Positions 12,976-21,475 of a stretch of DNA of 64,000 nucleotides are shown here, piece by piece. Positions within the stretch are counted from its first letter, which is position 1, and the number at the start of each line of letters is the position of its first letter. The notes under the pieces were generated by a model, which ran no database searches, was not told the origin of the DNA, and saw nothing but the letters and a program-made list of their open reading frames with translations. This DNA is from Micromonospora gifhornensis (GTDB lineage Bacteria > Actinomycetota > Actinomycetes > Mycobacteriales > Micromonosporaceae): the NCBI RefSeq assembly GCF_016863515.1, contig NZ_BOPA01000003.1, positions 62,001-126,000 on the forward strand, written 5' to 3'. Position numbers and translations under genes: made by a program.

Positions 12976-12981
12976 TAGAGT
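12976..12981 (+). promoter_or_regulatory. -10 hexamer before MetF-like gene
   Basis: TAGAGT ends six bases before the GTG at 12988 and no Shine-Dalgarno sequence is present, so the message is probably leaderless. Confidence 0.6.
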
Positions 12982-12987
12982 CGACGC

Positions 12988-13905
12988 GTGGCGCTCGGTC
13001 TACCGTCGATCCTCCCCAATCCGCAACCGGCGATCGGGGAGCTGGTCCGTGACCGCCAGCCGACCTTCTCCTTCGAGTTCATGCCGCCGAAGACGGAGCA
13101 GGGCGAGCGGCAGCTCTGGCAGGCCATCCGTGAGCTGGAGCCGTTGCAGCCGTCGTTCGTCTCGATCACCTACGGTGCCGGCGGAACCACGCGGGACACC
13201 ACGGTCGCGGTCACCGAACGGGTGGCCACCGAGACCACCCTGCTGCCGATGGCCCACCTGACCGCGGTCAACCATTCGGTGGCCGAGTTGCGGCACGTGA
13301 TCGGGCGGTTGGCCGGCGCCGGGGTGCGCAACGTGCTGGCGGTGCGGGGCGACCCGCCCGGTGATCCGACCGGCGAGTGGGTACGGCACCCCGACGGCAT
13401 CGACTACGCCGAGGATCTCGTTCGCCTGGTCCGCCGCTCGGGTGACTTCAGCGTCGGTGTGGCCGCCTTCCCGTACCGGCATCCGCGCTCGCCGGACATC
13501 GCCAGCGACACCGAGTATTTCGTCCGCAAATGCCGGGCCGGCGCCGAGTTCGCCATCACGCAGATGTTCTTCGACGCCGACGAGTACCTCCGCCTGCGTG
13601 ACCGGGTGGCCGCCGCCGGCTGTGACACCCCGATCCTGGCCGGCGTGATGCCGGTGATCCGCATCGGCACCATCGAACGCTCCGTGCAGCTGTCCGGGGC
13701 ACCCTTCCCACCGGCGCTGGCCGCCCGCTTCGAGCGGGTCGCCGACGACCCGGAGGCGGTCCGCCGGCTCGGCATCGAGCAGGCCAGCGAGATGTGTCAG
13801 CGGCTGCTCGACGAGGGTGTGCCGGGGATCCACTTCATCACCTTCAACCGGTCCACCGCGACCCGGGAGATCTGGCAGAACCTGCGGGTGGGCGCCTCGA
13901 CGTGA
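12988..13905 (+). CDS. metF: Methylenetetrahydrofolate reductase family protein
   Basis: A 305-residue TIM-barrel protein of the MTHFR family, which reduces 5,10-methylenetetrahydrofolate to the 5-methyl form for methionine synthesis. Motifs: SFEFMPPKTEQGERQLW (catalytic Glu region), SITYGAGGTTRDTT, VRGDPPGDP, and EFAITQMFFDADEYLRL with ILAGVMPV. The syntenic mycobacterial gene Rv2172c is an atypical MTHFR-related protein, so the cofactor may be NADH without bound flavin (inference). It starts at GTG 12988 with a leaderless-type promoter. Confidence 0.9.
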   Translation: MALGLPSILPNPQPAIGELVRDRQPTFSFEFMPPKTEQGERQLWQAIRELEPLQPSFVSITYGAGGTTRDTTVAVTERVATETTLLPMAHLTAVNHSVAELRHVIGRLAGAGVRNVLAVRGDPPGDPTGEWVRHPDGIDYAEDLVRLVRRSGDFSVGVAAFPYRHPRSPDIASDTEYFVRKCRAGAEFAITQMFFDADEYLRLRDRVAAAGCDTPILAGVMPVIRIGTIERSVQLSGAPFPPALAARFERVADDPEAVRRLGIEQASEMCQRLLDEGVPGIHFITFNRSTATREIWQNLRVGAST

Positions 13906-13948
13906 GCGTGCCGGCGCGATACCTCAGCGCCGCCGTGACGGTTGAACC

Positions 13949-14638
13949 GTGGTGGGCAGACAGCTGAACTGGAACGAGTACGCCACCGCGTGGGCACGGT
14001 TGCACGGTGGGTTCGACCCTCGGGCGGCCACTCCGGTGGTACGCGCCTGGCTGCGCCTGTCGTACCATCTCGGGTTTCTGCTGGGCCGGCTGCGGGTCGG
14101 CCCGACCGCGGTGACGGCGGTCGGCGTGCTGCTCTGCCTCTGCGTACCCCTGTTCGCGGTCCGGGCGGGTGACGGCCCGTTCCTCGGTGCCCTGTTCGTG
14201 TTGCTCGCCTCGGTGGCCGACAGCGTCGACGGGGCGGTGGCGGTGGCCACCGGCCGCACGACGCGGCTCGGCTACGTCTACGACTCGCTTGCCGACCGGA
14301 TCGGTGAGGTCGCCTGGCTGGTGGCGTTCTGGCTGGTGGGCGCGCCCGGCGCGCTGGTCGCCGCGGCCGGCGCGCTGTCCTGGTTGCACGAGTACGTCCG
14401 GGCCCGGGCGGTCGCCGCCGGGATGCGGGAGATCGGCGCGGTGACGGTGGGGGAGCGGCCCACCCGGGTCTGCGTGGCCCTGGTGGGACTGCTGCTGGCC
14501 GGTCTGACCGGTCTGATCCAGCCGGATCTGGCGGCCGGCACCATCACCATGGCGACCGCGGTGTGGGTGCTGCTGGCCGCCTTCGGGCTGGGGCAACTGC
14601 TCTCGGCCGTACGCCGGGCACTGATCGACGCAGGGTGA
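13949..14638 (+). CDS. CDP-alcohol phosphatidyltransferase-like membrane protein
   Basis: A 229-residue membrane protein with about five hydrophobic helices. It carries DSVDGAVAVA...GYVYDSLAD, which aligns with the family signature D-x2-D-G-x2-A-R-x8-G-x3-D-x3-D; all four Asp and both Gly residues fit, but the conserved Arg after Ala is Val here. Members transfer a phosphoalcohol from CDP-alcohol to lipid or inositol acceptors. The start GTG at 13949 is uncertain, since no clear ribosome binding site was found. It follows metF by 43 bases on the same strand. The substrate is unknown. Confidence 0.8.
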   Translation: MVGRQLNWNEYATAWARLHGGFDPRAATPVVRAWLRLSYHLGFLLGRLRVGPTAVTAVGVLLCLCVPLFAVRAGDGPFLGALFVLLASVADSVDGAVAVATGRTTRLGYVYDSLADRIGEVAWLVAFWLVGAPGALVAAAGALSWLHEYVRARAVAAGMREIGAVTVGERPTRVCVALVGLLLAGLTGLIQPDLAAGTITMATAVWVLLAAFGLGQLLSAVRRALIDAG

Positions 14639-14662
14639 TCGGCCCGCCGGACGGACGGCGGC

Positions 14663-14668
14663 TAATCT
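14663..14668 (+). promoter_or_regulatory. -10 hexamer before ECF sigma gene
   Basis: TAATCT ends six bases before the GTG at 14675, giving a probable leaderless transcript that starts independently of the upstream gene. Confidence 0.6.
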
Positions 14669-14674
14669 TGCCGA

Positions 14675-15622
14675 GTGACAACTGCAACGACGGGGGATCT
14701 TTCGGACGTCGCGCTGGTCCGGGCGGCGCAGGCCGGCGACGTCGGCTGCCTGGGGCTGCTGCTGGCGCGGCACACGGCGGCGATGCGCGCGGTGGCGTTG
14801 AGTGTCTGTGGTCACCGGCCGGAGGCCGAGGACGCGGTGCAGGAGGCGTCGCTCATCGCGCTGCGCCGCATCGGTGACCTGCGTGACCCGGCGGCCGTGG
14901 GGCCCTGGCTGCGGACGATCGTGCGTAACGTCGGCCGGCTCCAGTTCCGGGCACAGCGGGAGGTACCGGTCGATCAGCTGGAACTTGTCGCGTCCCCGGC
15001 CGTCGGGTCGGATCCCGAACGGATCGTGGAGCGGACCGCCCACGCCGACTGGCTCTGGACCGCCATGCACGAGCTGTCGCCCAATCTGCGGCTGGTCACG
15101 ATGCTCCGCTACTTCACCGAGGTCACCGCGTACGACCAGATCGCCGCGCTCTGCGGGGTGCCCATCGGTACGGTGCGCAGCCGGCTGCACCAGGCGCGGG
15201 CGAAGTTGACCGACGCGCTGCTGGCGACGGCCGACGCCGTACACGATGACGTGGCCGTGCTCACCCGGCGGCGTCGGGCCGAGGCGGAGGAGATGCTCTG
15301 GTCCGGACGGCACGGCAGCTTCGCGCGGACCCTTGCCAAGACCTGGAGCCCGGCGGTGCAGACGTGGTGGTCGGACGGTCGCCGCACCAACGGCATCGAC
15401 CCGCTGGCCCGGACGATGTACGCCGACGTGCACGACGGGGTGGTCTACCGGCTTGCCAACATCGTGGCGGCACGGGACGTGGTGATCCTGGAAACCGATC
15501 TGATCAACCCGCCGGAGGACCCGTTCCACTGCCCACCGAGCGCGGTGTGGGTGCAGTCCCTGGAGGCGGACCGGGTGTCTCGGCTGCGGGTGTTCCACCC
15601 CGACCGGGCCAAGGTTCGGTGA
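14675..15622 (+). CDS. ECF-type sigma factor with C-terminal extension
   Basis: A 315-residue protein, about 120 residues longer than a minimal ECF sigma. Region 2 spans about residues 10-75 (ALVRAAQAGDVGCLGLLL, then GHRPEAEDAVQEASLIAL) and region 4 about 125-180 (LRLVTMLRYFTEVTAYDQI and GVPIGTVRSRLHQARAKL). The remaining C-terminal part (for example TWWSDGRRTNGID and YADVHDGVVYRLANIVAARDVV) has the alternating strand pattern of an NTF2/SnoaL-like domain, as in ECF groups regulated by their own C-terminus instead of a separate anti-sigma factor. No anti-sigma gene is adjacent. The target genes are unknown. Confidence 0.85.
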   Translation: MTTATTGDLSDVALVRAAQAGDVGCLGLLLARHTAAMRAVALSVCGHRPEAEDAVQEASLIALRRIGDLRDPAAVGPWLRTIVRNVGRLQFRAQREVPVDQLELVASPAVGSDPERIVERTAHADWLWTAMHELSPNLRLVTMLRYFTEVTAYDQIAALCGVPIGTVRSRLHQARAKLTDALLATADAVHDDVAVLTRRRRAEAEEMLWSGRHGSFARTLAKTWSPAVQTWWSDGRRTNGIDPLARTMYADVHDGVVYRLANIVAARDVVILETDLINPPEDPFHCPPSAVWVQSLEADRVSRLRVFHPDRAKVR

Positions 15623-15625
15623 CCG

Positions 15626-15655
15626 CGAGGGTGGCCGGATGCCCGGCCACCCTCG
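15626..15655. terminator. Bidirectional stem-loop terminator
   Basis: A perfect 13-base stem, CGAGGGTGGCCGG at 15626-15638 with its complement at 15643-15655, encloses the 4-base loop ATGC. It starts three bases after the sigma factor stop and lies before the stop of the convergent GNAT gene, so it can terminate both. Confidence 0.8.
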
Positions 15656-15670
15656 TGCTCCGGCGGGGCG

Positions 15671-16441
15671 TTACAGGCTGAACAACCGGTAGTGGTCGAT
15701 GGTCTCGAAGCCCATCCGCCGGTAGACGGGTTCGCCTGCGGAACTGGCCTGCAGCGTGCCGACGCGCAGGCCACGCTCCCGCCCGGCCCGCAGCGCGGCG
15801 GCGGTGACGGCCGTGCCGATGCCCCGGCCCCGCTGCTCGGCGACGGTGCTGACGACATAGATCCCGGCCACCCCGTTGCTGATCAACGTGGCGGCCGTGC
15901 CGACCACCCGACCGTCGAGGCGGGCGACGAAGCGGAGCAGTTCGGCTCGGCCGGCCGGGCGGTCGATCTCCAGTTCGGTGACGGTGGCGACGGCGTCGTC
16001 CGGCACCCCCAGCGAGGGCCCGTACACCGCGACGAAGGCGGGGATCTCCGAATCGTCGATCTGGTCGACGACCAGGCCCGGCGGGCCGGGAAGCTCGGCC
16101 ACCTGGTCAAGGTCGACGGCCATCACGGGCATCGTCGACACCTGCCTGCCGCCCTGCGCGGCCAGGGCGTCGGCGATGCCGGGATCACTGTCCGCGCCGA
16201 CCCACCAGAGCCAGGGCGTACCGGCGAGCCGCCGGCCGGCCTGCGCCACGGTCTCGTCGATCGGCCGGTTGCGTACCCGCAGGACCCCGTTGAGCAGCGG
16301 GTGCGGCACGCCCGTGCGGAAGATGGGCAGGTCGTCGTCGGCCCCGTCCGGGCTGACCCAGCCGCACCAGTAGGCCCGGTTGTTGGCCAGTTGCGCCGGC
16401 AGGTCGTGGATCGAGGTGACGACGTCGTTCGTGGGCATCAT
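15671..16441 (-). CDS. GNAT family N-acetyltransferase
   Basis: A 256-residue protein whose C-terminal half is a GNAT fold: VVGTAATLISNGVAGIYVVST followed by the acetyl-CoA loop EQRGRGIGTAVTAAAL and then PVYRRMGFETIDHYRLF. The N-terminal half (DLPAQLANNRAYWCGWVSPDG, then WLWWVGADSDPG) looks like a second, diverged domain. The substrate is not predictable. It starts at the ATG pair at 16441/16438; a longer open frame lacks conserved residues. It converges on the sigma gene across a strong hairpin. Confidence 0.85.
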   Translation of the reverse strand: MMPTNDVVTSIHDLPAQLANNRAYWCGWVSPDGADDDLPIFRTGVPHPLLNGVLRVRNRPIDETVAQAGRRLAGTPWLWWVGADSDPGIADALAAQGGRQVSTMPVMAVDLDQVAELPGPPGLVVDQIDDSEIPAFVAVYGPSLGVPDDAVATVTELEIDRPAGRAELLRFVARLDGRVVGTAATLISNGVAGIYVVSTVAEQRGRGIGTAVTAAALRAGRERGLRVGTLQASSAGEPVYRRMGFETIDHYRLFSL

Positions 16442-16563
16442 GTCGACACGTTGTCCTCGGCCCGGCGGTAGTTCGACGCCCCGCCGGACTTCTGCTGTGG
16501 CGGCGCTCACCGATGCTTTGCGGCCTTCAACGATGCTGTTGCGGCGCTCACCGCCTGGTGCGC

Positions 16564-18051
16564 CTACCAGGCGGGGCCGACGGCGTCGGCGACGATCTGG
16601 GCGGACAGGGTCACCATCGGCAGGCCGCCGCCCGGATGGCTGGAGCCGCCGACCAGCCACAGGCCGCGAGCCGGCCCCCGGTTGGCCGGGCGCAGCAGAC
16701 CACCGGCGGTGCCGTAGATGGTGCCGCCCGGGGCGCCGGTGGCGGTGGCCAGGTCGGCCGGGGTCCGGATGTCGCGGAACACCAGCCGGTCGCGGACGTC
16801 CACGCCGCGTTCGGCGAGCACGTCGAGGATCCGATCGGCGTACGCCTGCGCCAGCCCCGGCCGACGCCAGTCGACCGCACCCGGTGCGGTGCCCTGCCGG
16901 GCGGCGTTGACAAGCACGAACCACGCCTCGTGGCCGTCCGGGCGGACCGCCGGGTCGTCGGCCACCGTGACGAAGATCGTCGGGTCGGCGGCCGGCCGGG
17001 CCCGTACCCCCCGACCCGGGTCGCCGAAGACCGCGTCGAACTCGGCGTCGTAGTCGCGGGGGAAGAACACGTTGTGGTGGGCCAGCCCGCTGTCCCCGCG
17101 TACGCCGAGCAGCAGCACGAAACCGGCAAGGCTGCGGTCGGTGAGCCCGGCCAGCCGGCGCGCGTCGGGCAGCAGGTCACGGTAGACGGTGAGCGCGTCG
17201 ACGTTTGCCACCACCACGTCGGCGGGGATCGGGGCGCGCTGGTCGGCGACGCGTACCCCGTGCACCCGACCGCCGGTGGCGTCGATCCGGGTGACAGTGG
17301 TGCCGGTGCGTACCACCACCCCCAGGTCCAGGCAGCGCGACAGCAGCGCGTCGGCGAGGGTGCCCAGCCCGCCGCGCAGGTACCAACCGCCGAAGGTCAA
17401 CTCGGCGTAGGGGACCGCGACCAGGGCGGCCGGGGCGCGCCGCGGATCCGCGCCGGTGTATGTGGCGTACCGGTCCAGCAGCATCCGCAGCCGAGGATCG
17501 GACAGGTGGGACCGGCCCAGCCCACGCAGACTCTGCCCGGGGCGGATGGCGGCCAGGTCGCCCAGCCGCCAGGCCAGTCGGGCCAGGTCCCGGGGCGAGT
17601 CGACGCGGCGACGCAGGATGTCGTGTTCGCTGGCCCGCCACACCCGGGCCGCGCGCCGCCACAACCGTTGCCAGTCGGCGGCGGCCCGGTCACCGAGGGC
17701 CGCGCCGATGCGGGCGGTGAACTCCGCCGGGTCGGCGCAGGAGTCCAGCACTGCAGCACCCTCGTCGAAGACGTGCCGCACGATCGGGTCCAGCGGCACC
17801 AGGTCGAGATATTCGTCCAGCTTCGCCCCGGTCGCCTCGAACAGCTCGTGGAAGACCTCGGGGAGGGTGAGCAGGCTGGGCCCGGTGTCGAAGTGGAACG
17901 GACCCGCCTCGGTGTCGCGGGTGTGCCGCCCGAGCTTGCCGCCGACCGTGTCGGCCTGCTCCAGGACGGTCACCTGGTGCCCGGTGACGGCCAGCCGGGC
18001 GGCGGTGGCCAACCCGCCCACCCCGGCGCCGACGACCACGATCCGCGCCAT
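16564..18051 (-). CDS. Carotenoid desaturase, CrtI/CrtD-like
   Basis: A 495-residue FAD-dependent amine-oxidase-fold protein. The N-terminus IVVVGAGVGGLATAARLA is the dinucleotide fold, followed by VGGKLGRHT and FHFDTGPSLLTLPEVF, typical of phytoene desaturases and related carotenoid dehydrogenases; the C-terminus has LVGGSSHPGGGLPMV, the conserved FAD-binding end. Because the operon also encodes CrtA-, CruF- and glycosyltransferase-like proteins, a CrtD-type 3,4-desaturase is as likely as CrtI (inference). It starts at ATG 18051, 55 bases after the glycosyltransferase stop, and is the last gene of the operon. Confidence 0.88.
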   Translation of the reverse strand: MARIVVVGAGVGGLATAARLAVTGHQVTVLEQADTVGGKLGRHTRDTEAGPFHFDTGPSLLTLPEVFHELFEATGAKLDEYLDLVPLDPIVRHVFDEGAAVLDSCADPAEFTARIGAALGDRAAADWQRLWRRAARVWRASEHDILRRRVDSPRDLARLAWRLGDLAAIRPGQSLRGLGRSHLSDPRLRMLLDRYATYTGADPRRAPAALVAVPYAELTFGGWYLRGGLGTLADALLSRCLDLGVVVRTGTTVTRIDATGGRVHGVRVADQRAPIPADVVVANVDALTVYRDLLPDARRLAGLTDRSLAGFVLLLGVRGDSGLAHHNVFFPRDYDAEFDAVFGDPGRGVRARPAADPTIFVTVADDPAVRPDGHEAWFVLVNAARQGTAPGAVDWRRPGLAQAYADRILDVLAERGVDVRDRLVFRDIRTPADLATATGAPGGTIYGTAGGLLRPANRGPARGLWLVGGSSHPGGGLPMVTLSAQIVADAVGPAW

Positions 18052-18106
18052 GCCGCGTCCTCCTAGACCGTGTCGAAGTCCTCGCTCCGGCCCGCCGCAG
18101 GCGGAT

Positions 18107-19234
18107 CTAGCCGACCGGACGGCCGCGCCAGGACAGGCGCCGCCGCTTGCGCAGATGGTACGACCGTACGGTCAGCCAGCCGAGGACCGCGACCGACACG
18201 GGGTGGCTCAGCGCGTCGGGCCAGGCCCGCCCGCCGGTGGCACGGGCGCTGACCACCCGTCCCACCACCCCCGTCAGGTACGTCAGGGCGGCCACCCCGG
18301 CCAGGACCGGCGCCCCGGCCAGCAGGGCGGCCACGGCGACCAGCGGCGGCGCGGTGTAGAGCAGGAGCAGCAGACCGACCACCAGCGCGGCGGCCAGCGG
18401 ATGCCCGAACGTGGCCCACAGCGACTTGGTGTAGCCGTCGCGCAGCTGCGGCCAGGTGTCGTACATCCGGCAGGTGGCCAGCCGTGAGCCGTCGGCCAGG
18501 GCGATCCGGCCGCCGGCACGTTTCACCGCGCGGGCCAGCTCGATGTCCTCCAGCACCCGGTCGGCGACCGCCGCGTGCCCCCCGGCCCGCAGGTAGCCGG
18601 CCCGGTCGACGACCAGGAACTGCCCACCGGCCGCGGCCAGCGACGGCCGCCGCGAGCGTTCCATCGCCCGCAGCGGCAGGAAGGTCAGCCACAACCACTG
18701 CAACAACGGCTGCACCAACCGGTCGGCCACCGTCCGCACCACGATCCGCGGGTACGGCGACAGCAGCTCAGCCCCGGCGGCGCGCAGTTCGGTGACCGCC
18801 GCCGCCACGGCGTACGGGCCGAGCACCACGTCGGCGTCGACGAAGACCAGCGCGTCGGTCGATCCTTCGACGTGGCCGGCCAACTGCCAGCAGGCGTGTG
18901 GCTTGCCCAGCCAGCCCGGCGGCGGGGCGACCCCGGTGCGCAGGGTGACCCGGGGGTCGTCGCCGACCACCGCGCGGACCACCTCGGCGGTGCCGTCGGT
19001 GGAGCCGTCGTCGAGCACCACGATCCGCAGTCCCGGTACGCCGCGCTGGGCGAGCAGCGCCCGCAGGCACGGGGTGACCCGGTCGGCCTCGTCGCGCAGC
19101 GGCAGCAGCACACTCACCCGTTCGTCGGTCTGCACCGGACGGTCCGCCGGGCGGCGCAGCCACCGGCCGGCGTTGACCACGGTGTGCCCGGTCAACGCGA
19201 CGACGACGAGCAGGACGACGAGCAGCCAGGTCAT
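18107..19234 (-). CDS. Family 2 glycosyltransferase of carotenoid operon, CruG-like
   Basis: A 375-residue membrane-bound GT-A enzyme. An N-terminal helix (WLLVVLLVVVALTGHTVV) precedes the catalytic domain: VSVLLPLRDEADRV, VVLDDGSTDGT, LVFVDADVVLGP (DXD) and a later LEDIELARAVKRAGG. Three or more hydrophobic helices follow (ALVVGLLLLLYTAPPLVAV). CruG in cyanobacteria glycosylates the 2'-hydroxyl of myxol; here it sits beside a CruF-like hydratase gene, so it probably glycosylates a carotenoid hydroxyl. The ATG overlaps the TGA of the CruF-like gene. Sugar donor and exact acceptor are unknown. Confidence 0.85.
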   Translation of the reverse strand: MTWLLVVLLVVVALTGHTVVNAGRWLRRPADRPVQTDERVSVLLPLRDEADRVTPCLRALLAQRGVPGLRIVVLDDGSTDGTAEVVRAVVGDDPRVTLRTGVAPPPGWLGKPHACWQLAGHVEGSTDALVFVDADVVLGPYAVAAAVTELRAAGAELLSPYPRIVVRTVADRLVQPLLQWLWLTFLPLRAMERSRRPSLAAAGGQFLVVDRAGYLRAGGHAAVADRVLEDIELARAVKRAGGRIALADGSRLATCRMYDTWPQLRDGYTKSLWATFGHPLAAALVVGLLLLLYTAPPLVAVAALLAGAPVLAGVAALTYLTGVVGRVVSARATGGRAWPDALSHPVSVAVLGWLTVRSYHLRKRRRLSWRGRPVG

Positions 19235-20088
19235 GCCGCGACGTCGGCCCTGGTGCGCTCCGCGCCGGCGTGGTCGTCGCCGGTCCGGCGGGCCCGCAGC
19301 AGCGTCACCGCCAGCGGCACCGCGATCACCGCCATGCCGAACCCGCCCCACAACGCGGAGGCGGGCAGGTCCAGGAAGACCGCGTGGGCCAGCACACTGG
19401 AGGCGTACGTCCACAGGTAGAGCGCGTACATCGGCCGGTCGCGGGCGTCGGTGTCGGCCACGGCGGCACCGGCGAGCGGCCGCAGCGCGGTCATCACCAG
19501 CACGGCGAACAGCAGCCAGCCCAGGTAGTTGCTGACCGGGATGCCGGCCAGCCCGGGCAGTGCCGGGGTGGCGTCACGCCACACCCAGTGCCCCTCGGCG
19601 ACCATCTGCGGGTCGAGGAAGAGGTCCCAGGTGGCCAGGCCGAGGGTGGCCAGCCCGATCCGCGCCGGCCACCGCCACCACCGGCGTGCCGTGCCGCCGC
19701 CGGTGAGCCGGGTCGCCACCAGCCAGGCCGGCCAGGTCATCCAGGTCCAGGCCAGCGGGATGATCAGCGGCACCCCGGCCAGTTTCGGGCCGAGTTGGCC
19801 GGAGTAGTCGTAGCTGCCGAACGGAAATCCGGTGGCCACCCCGAGGGCCTCGATGGCGAAACCACCGCCACTGGCCAACGCGATCAGCGCGAGCGCCGTA
19901 CGCGGGCCCCGGCTGAGCAGGGCGTGGCCGACCGAGAGCAGGTAGCCGAGCACGACGGTGGCCACGGTCAGCCGGGCCCGGGTCGTCCCGCTGGTCAGCG
20001 GGTAGCAGATCTGCGCCAGCACCAGCAGGGCGAGCATCCCCCAGGCGTACGCCCGGATCGCCGACCGGGCCGATGGTCCGCCGTTCAT
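19231..20088 (-). CDS. Carotenoid biosynthesis protein, CruF-like 1',2'-hydratase
   Basis: A 285-residue polytopic membrane protein with about seven helices. Conserved features of the CruF/DUF422 family are FAIEALGVATGFPFGSYDYS, LAGVPLIIPLAWTWMTWPAW, WDLFLDPQMVAEGHWVW and GIPVSNYLGWLL. CruF hydrates the psi end of carotenoids such as gamma-carotene or deinoxanthin precursors, producing a 1'-hydroxyl group. It starts at ATG 20088, overlapping the preceding GNAT stop, and its own stop overlaps the glycosyltransferase start, so hydratase and glycosyltransferase are translationally coupled. Confidence 0.9.
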   Translation of the reverse strand: MNGGPSARSAIRAYAWGMLALLVLAQICYPLTSGTTRARLTVATVVLGYLLSVGHALLSRGPRTALALIALASGGGFAIEALGVATGFPFGSYDYSGQLGPKLAGVPLIIPLAWTWMTWPAWLVATRLTGGGTARRWWRWPARIGLATLGLATWDLFLDPQMVAEGHWVWRDATPALPGLAGIPVSNYLGWLLFAVLVMTALRPLAGAAVADTDARDRPMYALYLWTYASSVLAHAVFLDLPASALWGGFGMAVIAVPLAVTLLRARRTGDDHAGAERTRADVAA

Positions 20089-20648
20089 GATCGTGGCGGC
20101 TGCGTGGGCGCGGGTAGGGGCAGATCCCGGCCGAGCACCCCGAACGGACGTTCGTCGCCGGGGAAGTGGAAGTCGCGCAGCAGGTCGACGAAGCCGAACC
20201 GGCGGTACAACCGCCAGGCGCGGGAGGTCTGCTCGTCGGCCTCCGGGGTGGACAGCAGCGTGGTCGCGCCCTCGGCCATGGTGAGCAGCGCCCGCAGTTG
20301 CCCGGCACCCAGGCCGTGCCCCTGCGCCGGTGGGCGTACGTGCAACTCGACCACCTCGAAGCAGTCGGTCAGCCAGCGTCGTCGGGCGTCCGGGTCGAGT
20401 GCCCGCCAGACCTGGTCGTGCCACCACTGGCCGGGGCCGCCGAGGTAGCCGTAGCCGAACCCGGCCAGGTGCCCCTCGGCGGTCAGGCTGGCGACGGCCC
20501 GGAAGCCGGGACGGCGTACGTGGGTGGCGATGTAGCCACGGCGGGCCTTCAGCAGGTCGGCGCGGTAACCCATGGCCTCGCCGTAGACGGCCACCACGTC
20601 GTCCAGCCGCCGGAGGAGATCGTCCGGTGTCCACCGCACCAACCTCAT
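20085..20648 (-). CDS. GNAT acetyltransferase within carotenoid operon
   Basis: A 187-residue GNAT protein: LAGFGYGYLGGPGQWWHDQVW, VELHVRPPAQGHGLGAGQLRALL with the acetyl-CoA loop, and RLYRRFGFVDLLRDF. It starts at ATG 20648, which overlaps the stop of the CrtA-like gene, and its stop overlaps the CruF-like start. It is therefore tightly coupled to four pigment genes, although acetylation is not a standard step of carotenoid modification. It could acylate the carotenoid glycoside, or may be an unrelated passenger (both inference). Confidence 0.85.
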   Translation of the reverse strand: MRLVRWTPDDLLRRLDDVVAVYGEAMGYRADLLKARRGYIATHVRRPGFRAVASLTAEGHLAGFGYGYLGGPGQWWHDQVWRALDPDARRRWLTDCFEVVELHVRPPAQGHGLGAGQLRALLTMAEGATTLLSTPEADEQTSRAWRLYRRFGFVDLLRDFHFPGDERPFGVLGRDLPLPAPTQPPRS

Positions 20649-21382
20649 GCCCGTCCACCCTTCGCCGGGTCGCCGTCGACCCACCCCAGTACCGTCCGGT
20701 CACCGATCACGTCACGCACCTCGAACCGGGTGAAGAGCTCCTCCGCGTACCACCGCGCGGTCTCCGTCCGGGCGATCGCGGCCCGGTGCTCCGGGTGACG
20801 GTACGCGAACCCCACCAGGTCTGTCGGATCACGCCACACACTCACCGTGCCCTGCCAACCCAACGGGGCCTCGCCGACGCCGAAGCGGGCCAGCAGGCCG
20901 GGCGCGGCGTGCAGGGCGGCGGCCACCGGCGGGATCGCCCGCCAGAAGGTGAGCGCTCGGGTCGGTCGCAGCCGGGCCCGGGTCAGGGCCAGCACCGGCC
21001 CGCTGACCCGGCCACCGGTCGGCTCGCCGAACGGCCGCCGGCCGGACCACTCACCCCGGCTGCTCAGTGGCCGCAGGTCGAGCCGGACGCCGGCCACGGC
21101 GATGCGGGACCAGGCCCGACCCACCGATGATTCGGCGAACCGGGTGGCCGCGACGGGGGAGTCCCACACCGTCAACGCCGCCCAGCGGGTCAGGTCGGCG
21201 TCACCCGGCCCGAAGCCGGTGCCGGTCCCGGTGCCGAGCAGCTTGCCGAACCGTACGCCGGGCAGGGCGCGCAACCGGCGCGGATCCCGCGCCATCCGGA
21301 CCAGCGCCCGGCCCACGGCGGCCCGGGGAATCCGCCACACATGCAGGGTGACCAGCTCCGGAACGTGCTCTGGCTCGCTCAC
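20645..21382 (-). CDS. CrtA-like carotenoid oxygenase (spheroidene monooxygenase family)
   Basis: A 245-residue protein resembling spheroidene monooxygenase: LVTLHVWRIPRAAVGRAL, GDADLTRWAALTVWDSP, ATRFAESSVGRAW, RPLSSRGEWSGRRPFGEP and LTRARLRPTRALTFWRAIPPV. CrtA introduces keto groups at the C-2 position of acyclic carotenoids in purple bacteria. The start GTG at 21382 makes it the first gene of a five-gene minus-strand operon. No phytoene synthase or cyclase gene is in the window, so this operon would act on a carotenoid made elsewhere. Confidence 0.82.
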   Translation of the reverse strand: MSEPEHVPELVTLHVWRIPRAAVGRALVRMARDPRRLRALPGVRFGKLLGTGTGTGFGPGDADLTRWAALTVWDSPVAATRFAESSVGRAWSRIAVAGVRLDLRPLSSRGEWSGRRPFGEPTGGRVSGPVLALTRARLRPTRALTFWRAIPPVAAALHAAPGLLARFGVGEAPLGWQGTVSVWRDPTDLVGFAYRHPEHRAAIARTETARWYAEELFTRFEVRDVIGDRTVLGWVDGDPAKGGRA

Positions 21383-21475
21383 GCCGCCGCCTCGCTCACA
21401 TCGCCGCCTCGCTGCGCTCGCCGCCGGCGCGAGGCACCACGCTGCTGCGCTTGATGGTTCGCTCGCTTCGCTCGT

